Part shown: piece after piece, positions 18,421 to 26,295 of the stretch
Position numbering within the stretch: the stretch's first letter is position 1
Layout of the letters: every line of letters begins with the position of its first letter
Assembly (NCBI GenBank): GCA_902809985.1
Contig: CADDXC010000001.1
Location: forward strand, 1,426,001-1,490,000
Length of the DNA stretch: 64,000 nt
Direction: 5' to 3'
From: Clostridiaceae bacterium BL-3
GTDB lineage: Bacteria; Bacillota; Clostridia; Clostridiales; Clostridiaceae
Program-made: the position numbers and the translations under genes
The notes under the pieces: model-generated
The model's input: the letters and a program-made list of their open reading frames with translations, nothing else
What the model was told of the DNA's origin: nothing
The model's database searches: none

Positions 18421-18756
18421 TCATTCCTCCTCCAACAATTTATTGAGTATCCTCTGAGAGAATTCCCAATCTTCCTTATTTTGCCTGTAAAGTTCTCTTC
18501 CCTTTTCAGTAATTTTATAGTATTTGCGCCTCCCTCCCTGAGACTCATCTCCCCAGTAGGAAGTAATATATCCACCCTCCTCCAGCCTCCTATAGCTTGA
18601 ATAAAGGGTTGCCTCTTTCATTTCAAATTGATTTTGAGTTTTTTCCATGATAGATTTGTGAATTTCATATCCATAGCTGTCACCTTTTCTCAAAATGGCC
18701 AACACAATGGTATCTGTATGTCCCCTAAGCAGATCTGACGGTGTTTTTAAAACCAT
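18421..18756 (-). CDS. PadR-family transcriptional regulator
   Basis: Winged-helix repressor of 111 residues. The PadR core is clear: LRGHTDTIVLAILRKGDSYGYEIHKSI, then FEMKEATLYSSYRRLEEGGYITSYWG and GGRRKYYKITEKGRELY. The ATG at 18756 lies after GGAGGTGAT; an in-frame start 33 bases upstream would run through that site. It is coupled to the HAAS membrane protein. PadR proteins of this size normally repress their own operon. Confidence 0.93.
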   Translation of the reverse strand: MVLKTPSDLLRGHTDTIVLAILRKGDSYGYEIHKSIMEKTQNQFEMKEATLYSSYRRLEEGGYITSYWGDESQGGRRKYYKITEKGRELYRQNKEDWEFSQRILNKLLEEE

Positions 18757-18921
18757 CTCATCACCTCCCCGGTATATTCCTTTGACCATCCAATTATAAT
18801 GTATATCATATTATTATGATTGTCAATATACTTTGATGAAAAAATTGGTCAAAATCATTTAAGTATAATTTTGACCAGCTCTTTTAAAACCTGTAAGATA
18901 AACAATACTGCATTTTAGGCT

Positions 18922-19125
18922 CTAAACTTTGGATAACTTTTCTATTAAATTTTCAACATTTTTTGCAGATATATATTTATCACCCTTTTTAACTAGAACT
19001 TTCTCATGACATTTTGAGCATTTGTGGAGACAATCTTTTGTTTTGAATTCAATTTCATTATCCTTTAGAATCCTGATTAAATCCTTGTAATTCAGGGTAT
19101 GCTTGCACACTTTAATTTTTGACAT
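18922..19125 (-). CDS. Small cysteine-rich protein, DUF1450/thioredoxin-like ferredoxin type
   Basis: 67-residue protein starting at ATG 19125 behind GAGAAGGTG. Four cysteines are visible: one at the N-terminus (KVCKHTL) and three in DCLHKCSKCHEKVLVKKGDKYI. This pattern, followed by SAKNVENLIEKL, resembles DUF1450 (YuzB-like) and thioredoxin-fold [2Fe-2S] proteins. Metal or cluster binding is possible but unproven. It appears to be a single-gene unit. Confidence 0.65.
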   Translation of the reverse strand: MSKIKVCKHTLNYKDLIRILKDNEIEFKTKDCLHKCSKCHEKVLVKKGDKYISAKNVENLIEKLSKV

Positions 19126-19330
19126 ATGAACACCTTCTCGCACTAATTAAAATCAATTATTTTATAATAACCATTATACTCTAATGTATATAAATTTTCC
19201 ATGTTTATCTGTTTTTGTTCTTGCAAATATCTGCTAAATATTTCTCCAATTTCATAGACTAACTTACTCATATATACAAAAACTAAAATGTCACCAAAAA
19301 TATATTACAAATTAAAGGAGGCTTTTGTTC

Positions 19331-19531
19331 ATGTCAAATAAACCTTTGGTTCCAGAGGCAAAAGAAAGATTAAACAAGCTTAAAATGGAAACAGCAAATC
19401 AATTGGGGATTGATTTGAACAAAAAATATATTGCAGGCTTAACCTCAAAAGATGCTGGAAAATCAGGCGGCACTATTGGCGGACAGATGGTCAAAAAAAT
19501 GGTCCAGTCTTACAAAAACAGATTTAAGTAA
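19331..19531 (+). CDS. Small acid-soluble spore protein, alpha/beta type
   Basis: 66-residue DNA-binding spore protein that protects the chromosome in dormant spores. The sequence carries both alpha/beta SASP signatures: KMETANQLGIDL, including the region cut by the germination protease GPR in this family, and LTSKDAGKSGGTIGGQMVKKMV. The ATG at 19331 follows AAAGGAGG. Expression is expected under sigma-G in the forespore, though I did not assign a promoter. Its presence shows a spore former. Confidence 0.96.
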   Translation: MSNKPLVPEAKERLNKLKMETANQLGIDLNKKYIAGLTSKDAGKSGGTIGGQMVKKMVQSYKNRFK

Positions 19532-19532
19532 T

Positions 19533-19565
19533 AAAAGTCCATACTCAATTTGAGCATGGACTTTT
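19533..19565 (+). terminator. Terminator after the spore protein gene
   Basis: AAAAGTCCATACTCA pairs with TGAGCATGGACTTTT, with one mismatch and a two-base loop. It is symmetrical enough to work in both directions. Confidence 0.8.
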
Positions 19566-19650
19566 CAGATTGTAGACAATAAGATACGATTTTAAATTTA
19601 AAGATCCCAGTTTATCTATGATACAGTTCACTTCTGATATTAATTCCATA

Positions 19651-20088
19651 TTATATTAAATCCATAGCTGTCTCTTTTAATAATTTTATTTTGCATTCAG
19701 GATTCATAGTTATAAAGTCATTGATATTCTTGGTCATTTTAAAATAATTTATAAAATCCTGCTGCTTAGCATTATCTATATTAAGTTTATATGCAATATT
19801 ATCTAAAAATTTTATTTCTTTCTCATCATATGATCCATCTGCTAAAGCCAATCCAAGTAATTCAAAATAAAGTATATTTTTAATTCTGTCTGTAGATGAT
19901 GCTAATTCTTCAATAGCTGATTCATATGTTAGTTTTTCTATAGTTTCATTGTTTAAAGAAAGTTCTTTGATATAGTCATCTATCAATATTTGCTCACTAT
20001 GAGCAAACACTTCATCTGCATTAGCTAGAGCCTGAACTAAGTTAATAAAGATAATGGATTCTCTTTTATTAAATTCATTTATAAACAT
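19651..20088 (-). CDS. TerB-like helical protein
   Basis: 145-residue soluble helical protein. The repeated pattern ALANADEVFAHSEQILIDDYIKEL and LGLALADGSYDEKEIKFLDNIAYKL is typical of TerB/DjlA-type domains, whose acidic Asp/Glu pairs may bind metal. The ATG at 20088 follows GAGGTGA; an in-frame GTG nine bases upstream overlaps that site. Cellular role unknown. It lies alone between the spore protein and an amino-acid permease. Confidence 0.65.
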   Translation of the reverse strand: MFINEFNKRESIIFINLVQALANADEVFAHSEQILIDDYIKELSLNNETIEKLTYESAIEELASSTDRIKNILYFELLGLALADGSYDEKEIKFLDNIAYKLNIDNAKQQDFINYFKMTKNINDFITMNPECKIKLLKETAMDLI

Positions 20089-20142
20089 ATTGGTCACCTC
20101 ATTTTAAATTTAACATACATTATTATAATATTATATCATAAT

Positions 20143-20194
20143 AAAAGTGCTGTTCACAGCGATTTAAAAAATCGCTAATGCAGCAGCACCTTTT
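20143..20194 (-). terminator. Terminator after the amino-acid permease (possibly bidirectional)
   Basis: AAAAGGTGCTG pairs with CAGCACTTTT, and an inner stem AGCGATT/AATCGCT stacks inside. T-rich sequence follows on both strands, so it can serve the permease gene and the TerB-like gene's upstream flank. Confidence 0.65.
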
Positions 20195-20221
20195 ATTTCA
20201 ACTCTCTCATTCTCATAATTA

Positions 20222-21634
20222 TTATTTATCATCCATATTTTGTTTTGGGTTTTTCTCATCCTCCATCAACTCTTCAGAAAACTCAGTAGATAGTCCTGCA
20301 GTATTTCTCTTTACATTTTGATACTTGAATTTTTTTATATTTTCATAATATTTTATTCCTGAATAGATCAGCGAATAAAATAAAATTATTATTATTCCTG
20401 CTATAAGTCCCTGAGATTGCCCCGGAACAAAAGGCATACTAAAAATAACAGCAACAAGGGCTGCCATTGTGAACCAATATGCATATCTATTTTTTATCTT
20501 TCTTCTTTTAGAAAGTTTAATTTCTGAAGCCAGAATCATGACATAGGTAAAAAGCAGTGCAAATCCTCCCGAACTCACTAAAAATAAATAAACTTTTGGA
20601 AATAAAAGTCCCAGCATCAATCCCAAAAGCATTGCAGCACCTGAAAAAATCATCCCCCTATAGGGGACATCTCTTTTGTCCTTCAATAATTTAGGTGCAA
20701 GACCTTCCTCTGCAAGAGAACGAATCATTCTCCCCAGGCCAAACATAGCTGCCAGCATAGTCGAAAGTATGGCAGTAAACATAACTATATTTATTGCATT
20801 CCCGGCCCAGCTTATTCCCCACCTATCCAGAGCCACAACCATAGGACTTGCATTTTCAGTAAGTATTCCTGTAGGTATCAACGGAAGAAGCACAGCTACA
20901 GAAACTATGTAAAGTCCCAATAAGCTCAAAACAGTATAATTGATGGCTCTTGGAATTGTTTTTTTAGGATTGTCGGTATCTGCAGCAGCCAGGCCTATTA
21001 TTTCAAATCCTGCATAGGCAAACATAACTGTAATCATACTTCCCAGTATACCTTTTATACCACCCGAAAGCAGTGGTTCATATCTCAATTCACCTACACC
21101 CACCGGAGAATTTCTTCCAATAAGTCCCATAATTAAAAGCAGACCGATAATTATAAATGACACTATAGCCAATAATTTAAATGCAACCAATCCACTTTCA
21201 AACTTGCTCAATTTATCGGCTCCAAGTAAATTAAGCAGTGTAACCACAACAATTACAGCACTTCCAAATAGTCCAATGGGCACTCCCGGAAACCAGCTGC
21301 GCACTAAAATGGAAATAGCAGCTGCCTCACTGGACATAGCCAGGATCATGCCAGTCCAGTAAACCCATCCCAAGGTGAACCCAGCACCTGATCCAAAAGC
21401 TTTCGCAGCAAATGACCTGAAAGATCCTGATGATGGATATTTTTCCGTCATATCCGAGAGTGCGGAAAGTATAAAATAGACTAAAATTCCTGCTACTACA
21501 TAGGATATCATAATAGCAGGTCCTGCAGCATGAATAGCAACTGATGATCCGATAAAAAAAGATCCTCCAATTATGGTACCCAGTGCCATCATAGTGACCT
21601 GCCATGCAGACAGACCTTTACGTTTGTTTTCCAC
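20222..21634 (-). CDS. APC-family amino-acid permease
   Basis: Twelve-helix transporter of 470 residues. The N-terminal MMALGTIIGGSFFIGSSVAIHAAGPA is the conserved first helix (GTIIGxxF motif), and FAYAGFEIIGLAAADTDNPKKTIPRAI is the signature loop. The start is a GTG at 21634 behind GAGGTGG. The closest general type is the GABA/basic/aromatic amino-acid branch, but substrate cannot be assigned. The IS605 element begins 107 bp upstream of its start, so transcription could be influenced by it. Confidence 0.92.
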   Translation of the reverse strand: MENKRKGLSAWQVTMMALGTIIGGSFFIGSSVAIHAAGPAIMISYVVAGILVYFILSALSDMTEKYPSSGSFRSFAAKAFGSGAGFTLGWVYWTGMILAMSSEAAAISILVRSWFPGVPIGLFGSAVIVVVTLLNLLGADKLSKFESGLVAFKLLAIVSFIIIGLLLIMGLIGRNSPVGVGELRYEPLLSGGIKGILGSMITVMFAYAGFEIIGLAAADTDNPKKTIPRAINYTVLSLLGLYIVSVAVLLPLIPTGILTENASPMVVALDRWGISWAGNAINIVMFTAILSTMLAAMFGLGRMIRSLAEEGLAPKLLKDKRDVPYRGMIFSGAAMLLGLMLGLLFPKVYLFLVSSGGFALLFTYVMILASEIKLSKRRKIKNRYAYWFTMAALVAVIFSMPFVPGQSQGLIAGIIIILFYSLIYSGIKYYENIKKFKYQNVKRNTAGLSTEFSEELMEDEKNPKQNMDDK

Positions 21635-21741
21635 TTAATACCACCTCAAGTTTATATAATCTTGAGTATAGTATTTCTTAAAACATGGAAAACATTCTGG
21701 CTTTCATATAAACAGCTAATGAAATATCTGTAAACTGGATT

Positions 21742-21849
21742 GTGAACTACCACCACTTATAGAAGTGGATGGCTTCTTAGTCAATATCCCTAACGGAACA
21801 AGTTTACCTAAGCTCTAAAGGTCGAACCAACCTCAGTGTATTACCAAAA
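21742..21849 (-). ncRNA. Probable omega RNA (TnpB guide RNA) scaffold region, copy 1
   Basis: In IS605-type elements the guide RNA overlaps the end of tnpB and runs to the right end, with flanking DNA as guide. Here 108 bp follow the tnpB stop, with two base changes between the copies (ccctaacgg versus tcctaatgg) and the end hairpin preserved. The guide would come from bases just below 21742. This is inference from family knowledge; no transcript data. Confidence 0.5.
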
Positions 21850-22938
21850 TTATATGGCTAATTTCAGCAGATTTTTACTGGCGTTTATATCCCTGTCATG
21901 GTGTGTGCCGCACTTAGGGCAAATCCATTCCCTGAGTGCAAGATTTTTTACTTCTCTATTCTTATATCCACAAACTGAACACAATTGACTACTTGCATAA
22001 TTACCGGGTGCCACTATTATTTTTCTGCCATACCATCCAGCCTTGTATTCCAGCATTCTTCTGAATTCACTCCAGCTTGCTTCGCTTATTGCCTTTGCCA
22101 GCCTGTGATTCTGCTGCATATTTTTAACTTTTAAGTCCTCAATAACTATAGATTGGTTCTCTCTGATTAGTTTTATTGATAACTTATTTAAGAAGTCTGC
22201 CCTTTGATTCACTATCTTCTCGTGTAATTTAGATAATTTTAACCTAGCTTTTTTTCTGTTGTTACTGCTTTTTTTCTTCCTTGATAGGTCCCTTTGAAGT
22301 TTGACAAGCCTTTTTTCTGATTTTGTCAGATATTTTGGGTTGGCCTCTCTATATCCATCTGAACATATTACAAATTCTTTTAGCCCCATATCTATTCCTA
22401 TTTTTTTACTGACTTCAGGCAGCTTTTTAATCTCACAATTAACCAGTATAGATATAAAATATTTGCCACTCGGCACCTGGGATACAGTACAGGATTTAAT
22501 TATTCCGTTGAATTCTCTATGCTGTTTTATCTTTATCATAGATTTTAATTTAGGTAATTTAATATGTTCATCTTTGATATAAACTGTTCCATTTTGATTA
22601 TTGGTTGTATAACTGTTATAGTTACTTTTCTTACTTTTGAATTTAGGAAAACCTATTGATTTATCTCTAAAGAAATTTTTATATGTTTTATTTAGATCCA
22701 TTTGAGCATTTGCCAGAGCAAGACTGTCAACTTCTTTAAGCCATTCAAATTCTTTTTTATACTGTGCCGGGGTAGGATACTTAATCTTTTTAATATCCAA
22801 ATCTTTGTTTTCCTTGTATGATTTAATTCTATCAGCCAGCATTTTGTTATATATAAATCTGACACAGCCAAAAGTTCCAGCAAAATACAATTTTTGTTCT
22901 TTGTTCGGGTAAATCCTGTATTTATAAGCTTTTAACAC
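21850..22938 (-). CDS. tnpB: RNA-guided endonuclease TnpB, IS605 copy 1
   Basis: 362-residue TnpB, full length. The N-terminal OrfB helix-turn-helix region is [21 protein letters not shown]. The RuvC catalytic acids are present: Asp in GIDMGLKEF, Glu in [10 protein letters not shown] and Asp in [10 protein letters not shown]. The zinc ribbon CSVCGYKN...CPKC is complete. The protein differs from copy 2 at about eleven residues. Family members cut DNA next to a transposon-specific motif and help keep the element in place. It starts 9 bp after the tnpA stop, so both are co-transcribed. Confidence 0.96.
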   Translation of the reverse strand: MLKAYKYRIYPNKEQKLYFAGTFGCVRFIYNKMLADRIKSYKENKDLDIKKIKYPTPAQYKKEFEWLKEVDSLALANAQMDLNKTYKNFFRDKSIGFPKFKSKKSNYNSYTTNNQNGTVYIKDEHIKLPKLKSMIKIKQHREFNGIIKSCTVSQVPSGKYFISILVNCEIKKLPEVSKKIGIDMGLKEFVICSDGYREANPKYLTKSEKRLVKLQRDLSRKKKSSNNRKKARLKLSKLHEKIVNQRADFLNKLSIKLIRENQSIVIEDLKVKNMQQNHRLAKAISEASWSEFRRMLEYKAGWYGRKIIVAPGNYASSQLCSVCGYKNREVKNLALREWICPKCGTHHDRDINASKNLLKLAI

Positions 22939-22947
22939 ATTTTCACC

Positions 22948-23346
22948 TCATTTCATTCCTTGATTTTCAATGTACTCCTTAACTATATCAATTGGAACAC
23001 CGCCAGTTGTTATAAGGCAATAACTTTTACTCCAGAAGTACTCTTTCCATAATTGTTTTTTTATCGATGGGAACTCCTTTTTTATAAGTCTGCTGCCGGC
23101 ACTCTTATAAGCATTTATAAATTTTGATATATTTGTATTTGGTGAGCCTCTAAACAAAAGGTGTACATGGTCTTTATCATGATTCCATTCGCATAAAGTA
23201 ATATTGTATTTAGGGCATATATACTCAAATATTCCCTTTAGCCTATTTGATATTTTATCATTTATTACTTTTCTCCTATATTTAACAACCAATACCAAAT
23301 GATAATTTAGCAAAAATACTGAATGATTATTTGTATCTAAATCCAT
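22948..23346 (-). CDS. tnpA: Y1 transposase TnpA (IS200/IS605), copy 1
   Basis: 132-residue HUH single-strand transposase. The HUH motif is seen in HDKDHVHLLFRG and the probable nucleophile is the tyrosine of DIVKEYIENQ. It starts MDLDTNNHSVFLLNYHLVLVVKYRR, the typical first strand. It excises and inserts the element as single-stranded circles at short target sequences without target duplication. It differs from copy 2 at a single residue in KSAGSRL. Confidence 0.97.
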   Translation of the reverse strand: MDLDTNNHSVFLLNYHLVLVVKYRRKVINDKISNRLKGIFEYICPKYNITLCEWNHDKDHVHLLFRGSPNTNISKFINAYKSAGSRLIKKEFPSIKKQLWKEYFWSKSYCLITTGGVPIDIVKEYIENQGMK

Positions 23347-23625
23347 TTATTTTACCTCATTTATATATTTACCACTGATTTTAGAATACATCATATATAA
23401 TAATTCGTCAAGTAGTTATTATTTTAGGCATCGAACCTAAAATAACAAGGACTATTCATCTCCAACTTATACAAGATAGGAGAATTACGCCCTTTTTGTT
23501 AAATCACGCTCTTTCAAAAATCATAAAACAAGCCAAAAATATTGACAATAAACTGGATAAATTGTTTTAGAATATATACATCTGAATGCGGAATACTATA
23601 TCTGAATAATAAGGAGGAGATAATC

Positions 23626-24102
23626 ATGAAGCTAATTGCTATAGGAGATGCTGCACCAAACTTTTCATTAGAAGACAATCACCATCAGCTTATAAATTTA
23701 TCAAATTATAGAGGTAAAAATATACTGCTTTCCTGGCATCCTCTTGCTTGGACACCTATATGTACAGATCAGATGAGATCACTTGAAAACAGCTGGGATA
23801 GTTTTCAAAAGTTAAACACGATACCCTTTGGCATAAGTGTCGATGCACAGCCGTCAAAAAAAGTATGGGCAGCTGCACTTGTACTTGAACATCTAAGCAT
23901 TCTTGCCGATTTCTGGCCCCATGGTAAAGTCACTCAGGATTATGGGCTGTTTGTTGAAAAAGACGGTACATCCCAAAGAGCAAATGTACTAATAGATCAA
24001 AATGGCATTGTAACATGGGTTAAAGTATATCCACCAAATCAATTACCTGATATAAATGAAATTTTTGAGATATTATCCAATATGCAGCTGGCTGTAAAAT
24101 AG
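23626..24102 (+). CDS. Peroxiredoxin (AhpC/TSA, redoxin family)
   Basis: 158-residue thiol peroxidase. The thioredoxin fold is seen in APNFSLEDNHHQLINLSNYRGKNILLSWHPLAWTPICTDQM, with the single cysteine in the peroxidatic position. No second cysteine is present, so it is a one-Cys type needing an external thiol. The ATG at 23626 follows AAGGAGGAG; longer readings have no such site. A possible promoter TTGACA lies at 23542-23547 just outside the IS605 element. Together with superoxide dismutase nearby it suggests a local oxidative-stress set. Confidence 0.9.
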   Translation: MKLIAIGDAAPNFSLEDNHHQLINLSNYRGKNILLSWHPLAWTPICTDQMRSLENSWDSFQKLNTIPFGISVDAQPSKKVWAAALVLEHLSILADFWPHGKVTQDYGLFVEKDGTSQRANVLIDQNGIVTWVKVYPPNQLPDINEIFEILSNMQLAVK

Positions 24103-24119
24103 TTATTTGCAACAGAATT

Positions 24120-24179
24120 AATGCTTACGGTGAAATCTTCACAGACATACAGGTGATTTACGTAAGCATTAGATTTTTT
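24120..24179 (+). terminator. Terminator after the peroxiredoxin gene
   Basis: ATGCTTACG pairs with CGTAAGCAT across a 31-base loop that can form an inner helix (AAATC/GATTT), followed by a run of T. Confidence 0.75.
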
Positions 24180-24222
24180 CTCCATCAAACAATTATTGAA
24201 TTCAAAAACATAACTATCAGTG

Positions 24223-24543
24223 TTACTCAACTAAAACTGCCGTCCCTGATGCAGTTACCATAATCATATTTCCACCTTGTCCCAGCACCTCATAGTCAAT
24301 ATCCACACCAATGACTGCATTGGCTCCAGCTGCAGATGCCCTATCCTCCAATTCCTTCAACGCTTCTTCCCTTGCCTGTATGAGCTCTCCTTCATAAGAT
24401 TTTGAACGTCCTCCAAAAAAATTGGTAAGCCCTGCAGCAATATCTTTGACAAAATCAACACCGGAAATCACTTCACCAAAAATAATTCCCCTGTATTCCA
24501 GGATTTTCTTTCCTTCTATGATGTTTGTAGTCGTAACAATCAT
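24223..24543 (-). CDS. YbjQ/DUF74 heavy-metal-binding domain protein
   Basis: 106-residue soluble protein of the YbjQ family. [29 protein letters not shown] and the later [28 protein letters not shown] are nearly the family consensus. The ATG at 24543 follows AAGGAG; three extra codons upstream would start directly on the ribosome site. Homologues form pentamers. The function is unknown despite the domain name. Monocistronic as far as seen. Confidence 0.93.
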   Translation of the reverse strand: MIVTTTNIIEGKKILEYRGIIFGEVISGVDFVKDIAAGLTNFFGGRSKSYEGELIQAREEALKELEDRASAAGANAVIGVDIDYEVLGQGGNMIMVTASGTAVLVE

Positions 24544-24696
24544 TTTTTTCATCTCCTTATTTTAAAATCAGGTATTTATTTTGATTATTTTTAGATTAAT
24601 TCTCAATAGAGCTGTGTATCAGGATCATAACATATTTTCCCCAAGAAATCCATGTATATTCTCTTTTATTATTCCAATGCACCAATGATAGCCACA

Positions 24697-24727
24697 AAAA
24701 AACTCAAGGTTACTTACCTTGAGTTTT
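24697..24727 (-). terminator. Terminator after the DUF4489 gene
   Basis: On the minus strand AAAACTCAAGGT pairs with ACCTTGAGTTTT and a T-run follows. It sits 16 bp past the DUF4489 stop. Confidence 0.9.
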
Positions 24728-24742
24728 GATATAATCATGTCG

Positions 24743-25246
24743 TTAACATGAACTTCCACATGTAGCTATTGCTCCCAGTGTCGCATTGTTGATAGCAAGT
24801 GTGCCAACGGTAACTGCACTAGTAACAGTTGCAACTACAGTATAGTTACAGCAGTCATCAAAACAGTTGCAATCACAGTCACAAACGAAAAATGAGAATG
24901 TCTCGCTGGCAACTAATGCCACCAAGTCAAAAGTTGATGCCGGTCCTACAGGAATGGGGTTAACTTGATTTCCACACTGTTTAAATACTTGGAAACTTAC
25001 AGTTCCAGTAAAGGCAACAGCTGCAACAAGATTACTGGAAAATTCAAGCTTAACACATGGATCTTTCAATCCCTTGGTATTTAATGTTAAGGACGTAAGG
25101 GTAAAAGTAGTACCCAAAACCGTAGCAGCAGGTAACGTAGTTGAATTAGGGCAACTGCATTTTACAATAGTTGTACAATTCGTTTCTTTTTTTATATTAT
25201 TACATGGATCACAGTTGTCTTTATAAGATCTAGACATATAATTCAT
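24743..25246 (-). CDS. DUF4489-like cysteine-rich protein
   Basis: 167-residue protein, Thr/Val/Ala-rich with beta-strand character. Cysteines cluster at the N-terminus (DNCDPCNNIKKETNC, KCSC) and near the C-terminus (VCDCDCNCFDDCC), and it ends with TCGSSC. It resembles DUF4489 proteins of spore-forming clostridia. Cysteine-rich clusters like these suggest cross-linking in a spore or surface layer, but this is inference. No signal peptide. The ATG at 25246 follows AAAAGGAGG. It has its own terminator, so it is a single-gene unit. Confidence 0.7.
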   Translation of the reverse strand: MNYMSRSYKDNCDPCNNIKKETNCTTIVKCSCPNSTTLPAATVLGTTFTLTSLTLNTKGLKDPCVKLEFSSNLVAAVAFTGTVSFQVFKQCGNQVNPIPVGPASTFDLVALVASETFSFFVCDCDCNCFDDCCNYTVVATVTSAVTVGTLAINNATLGAIATCGSSC

Positions 25247-25295
25247 AAACAAAATCCTCCTTTTTAAAATAAAGCAAAAGTATTTATAAATGTAA

Positions 25296-25327
25296 TTGAC
25301 AATTTTGTCATTGGCTTCTACTATAAT
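25296..25327 (+). promoter_or_regulatory. Plus-strand promoter with operator-like inverted repeat
   Basis: TTGACA (25296-25301) and TACTAT (25319-25324) are 17 bp apart. The -35 region is embedded in TGACAA-tt-TTGTCA, a small palindrome that would suit a repressor. It points away from the DUF4489 gene, toward a 35-codon open frame (GTG 25349 to TAA 25456) and the shared hairpin at 25426-25448. Confidence 0.5.
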
Positions 25328-25425
25328 ATATGATGTGGTGAAAAAAAGGTGCTGGTAGTTAGGATTATTTCTCCATTTTCAATATCGATTACAAATCATC
25401 TTGAAAATTTAAAAAATAAAAAAGC

Positions 25426-25448
25426 CAATGTAGAACCATCAGCTTTTT
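25426..25448 (-). terminator. Terminator after the flavodoxin gene, likely bidirectional
   Basis: On the minus strand AAAAAGCTGATG pairs with CATTGGCTTTTT (two G-T pairs) and ends in a T-run. In the plus direction it would end a transcript from the promoter at 25296. Confidence 0.65.
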
Positions 25449-25480
25449 ATCCTTAAATTTTATATCCGCAGTTCATTTTT

Positions 25481-25852
25481 TTATGAATTTTTCTTCAATA
25501 ATTTAACTGCAAAATCCTCTGCTGCTTTCATATCATTTTCATTGGGCCTTCCCTTAGCTATACCTCCAAAAATTTTGAATGGTCCGAAAGTATCAAAACC
25601 CTTGCAGGCAAAACTTCCGATCACATCAAAACCCTTGCTTTCAAGTATACTCTTGAGTGAATCGTTATAGTTTTCTTTACCCTGTCCACTGGTGGAAAAA
25701 ACAAATGCCTTTTTATTTTCAACTTTTTCAAAATGTTCCACCAAATTTAATATGCTTTTATGAAACTTGCCATAAAATATTCCGGAACCAAACCCTATCA
25801 AATCATACATGTTGAATTGATCTGTATTTACTTCCTCTGCCTTCACTAATTT
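25481..25852 (-). pseudogene. Flavodoxin-family protein, C-terminal part (gene split by IS110)
   Basis: The visible frame holds KLVKAEEVNTDQFNMYDLIGFGSGIFYGKFH and FVFSTSGQGKENYNDSLKSIL, the FMN-binding loops two and three of a flavodoxin, up to the natural C-terminus. The phosphate-binding first loop is missing because IS110 copy 1 is inserted directly upstream. The missing N-terminus is found on the other side of the element at 27694-27770 and joins in frame. A GTG at 25846 could start a shortened product, but it would lack the FMN phosphate loop. Confidence 0.88.
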
Positions 25853-26109
25853 TCCTCGTATAATAAGTTTATAGTCAGTTAAATGACTGCTATAAACTTA
25901 TTTATTTTTTATATTTTAGTATAGATGAGAAAGCATCTGTGCTTTTCTGTGGGAATTCTCCCAATTCCATAATTGCTGTCTGTTCTGCTTCCCATTCTAT
26001 ACAGATTTCATTTAACTATTTATAAAGGAATTTCCTAATGCTAAAATAGTTCTAATAGAACTTTAGCAAAGGTTACTGCTGTAATTCTCCTGCAAAACTT
26101 ATTGTTATT

Positions 26110-26250
26110 GCCTAGAAAGCGTGCAGCCTGACCAGAGTATCAAATTCTGCTTACACAAATGTTGCATCTCCATCCGTAGCCGCCAGCAAGGTATTTCGCC
26201 TGGATGAATGCTGATTACGCGAGGATGCAGTCAGTGCTCTGGATTAGGAT
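26110..26250 (+). ncRNA. Candidate IS110 bridge RNA, copy 1
   Basis: The left noncoding end can fold extensively. An outer stem CCAGAG (26132-26137) pairs with CTCTGG (26237-26242), extended by CCT/AGG across an internal loop. Inside, GCATC (26164-26168) pairs with GATGC (26224-26228) and CATCC (26171-26175) with GGATG (26202-26206). IS110-group elements are known to encode a structured bridge RNA in this position, with loops that pair with target and donor DNA. Further upstream, a hairpin at 26040-26067 and a 12-bp stem at 25863-25901 add structure. Exact ends unknown. Confidence 0.6.
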
Positions 26251-26295
26251 AATTCCTTTCTAAGTTCTTCATTACTCTCGAAAGGTGGTGATTTC

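Larger units (their letters stand above)
21742..23504 (-). mobile_element. IS200/IS605-family element, copy 1 (tnpA + tnpB)
   Basis: The boundaries come from comparison with the second copy at 49735-51497: both are 1763 bp and similarity stops abruptly at each end. The tnpB-side end has a hairpin (CCACTTATAGAAGTGG) and the tnpA-side end a hairpin with TCTCC/GGAGA arms; both hairpins share the CTT-loop-AAG core typical of TnpA recognition. A perfect 10-bp stem TTATTTTAGG/CCTAAAATAA at 23419-23445 may insulate tnpA from outside transcription. The conserved tnpA-side edge reads ATTTAAC on the minus strand, so part of it is probably the target site and not the element itself. Confidence 0.93.
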
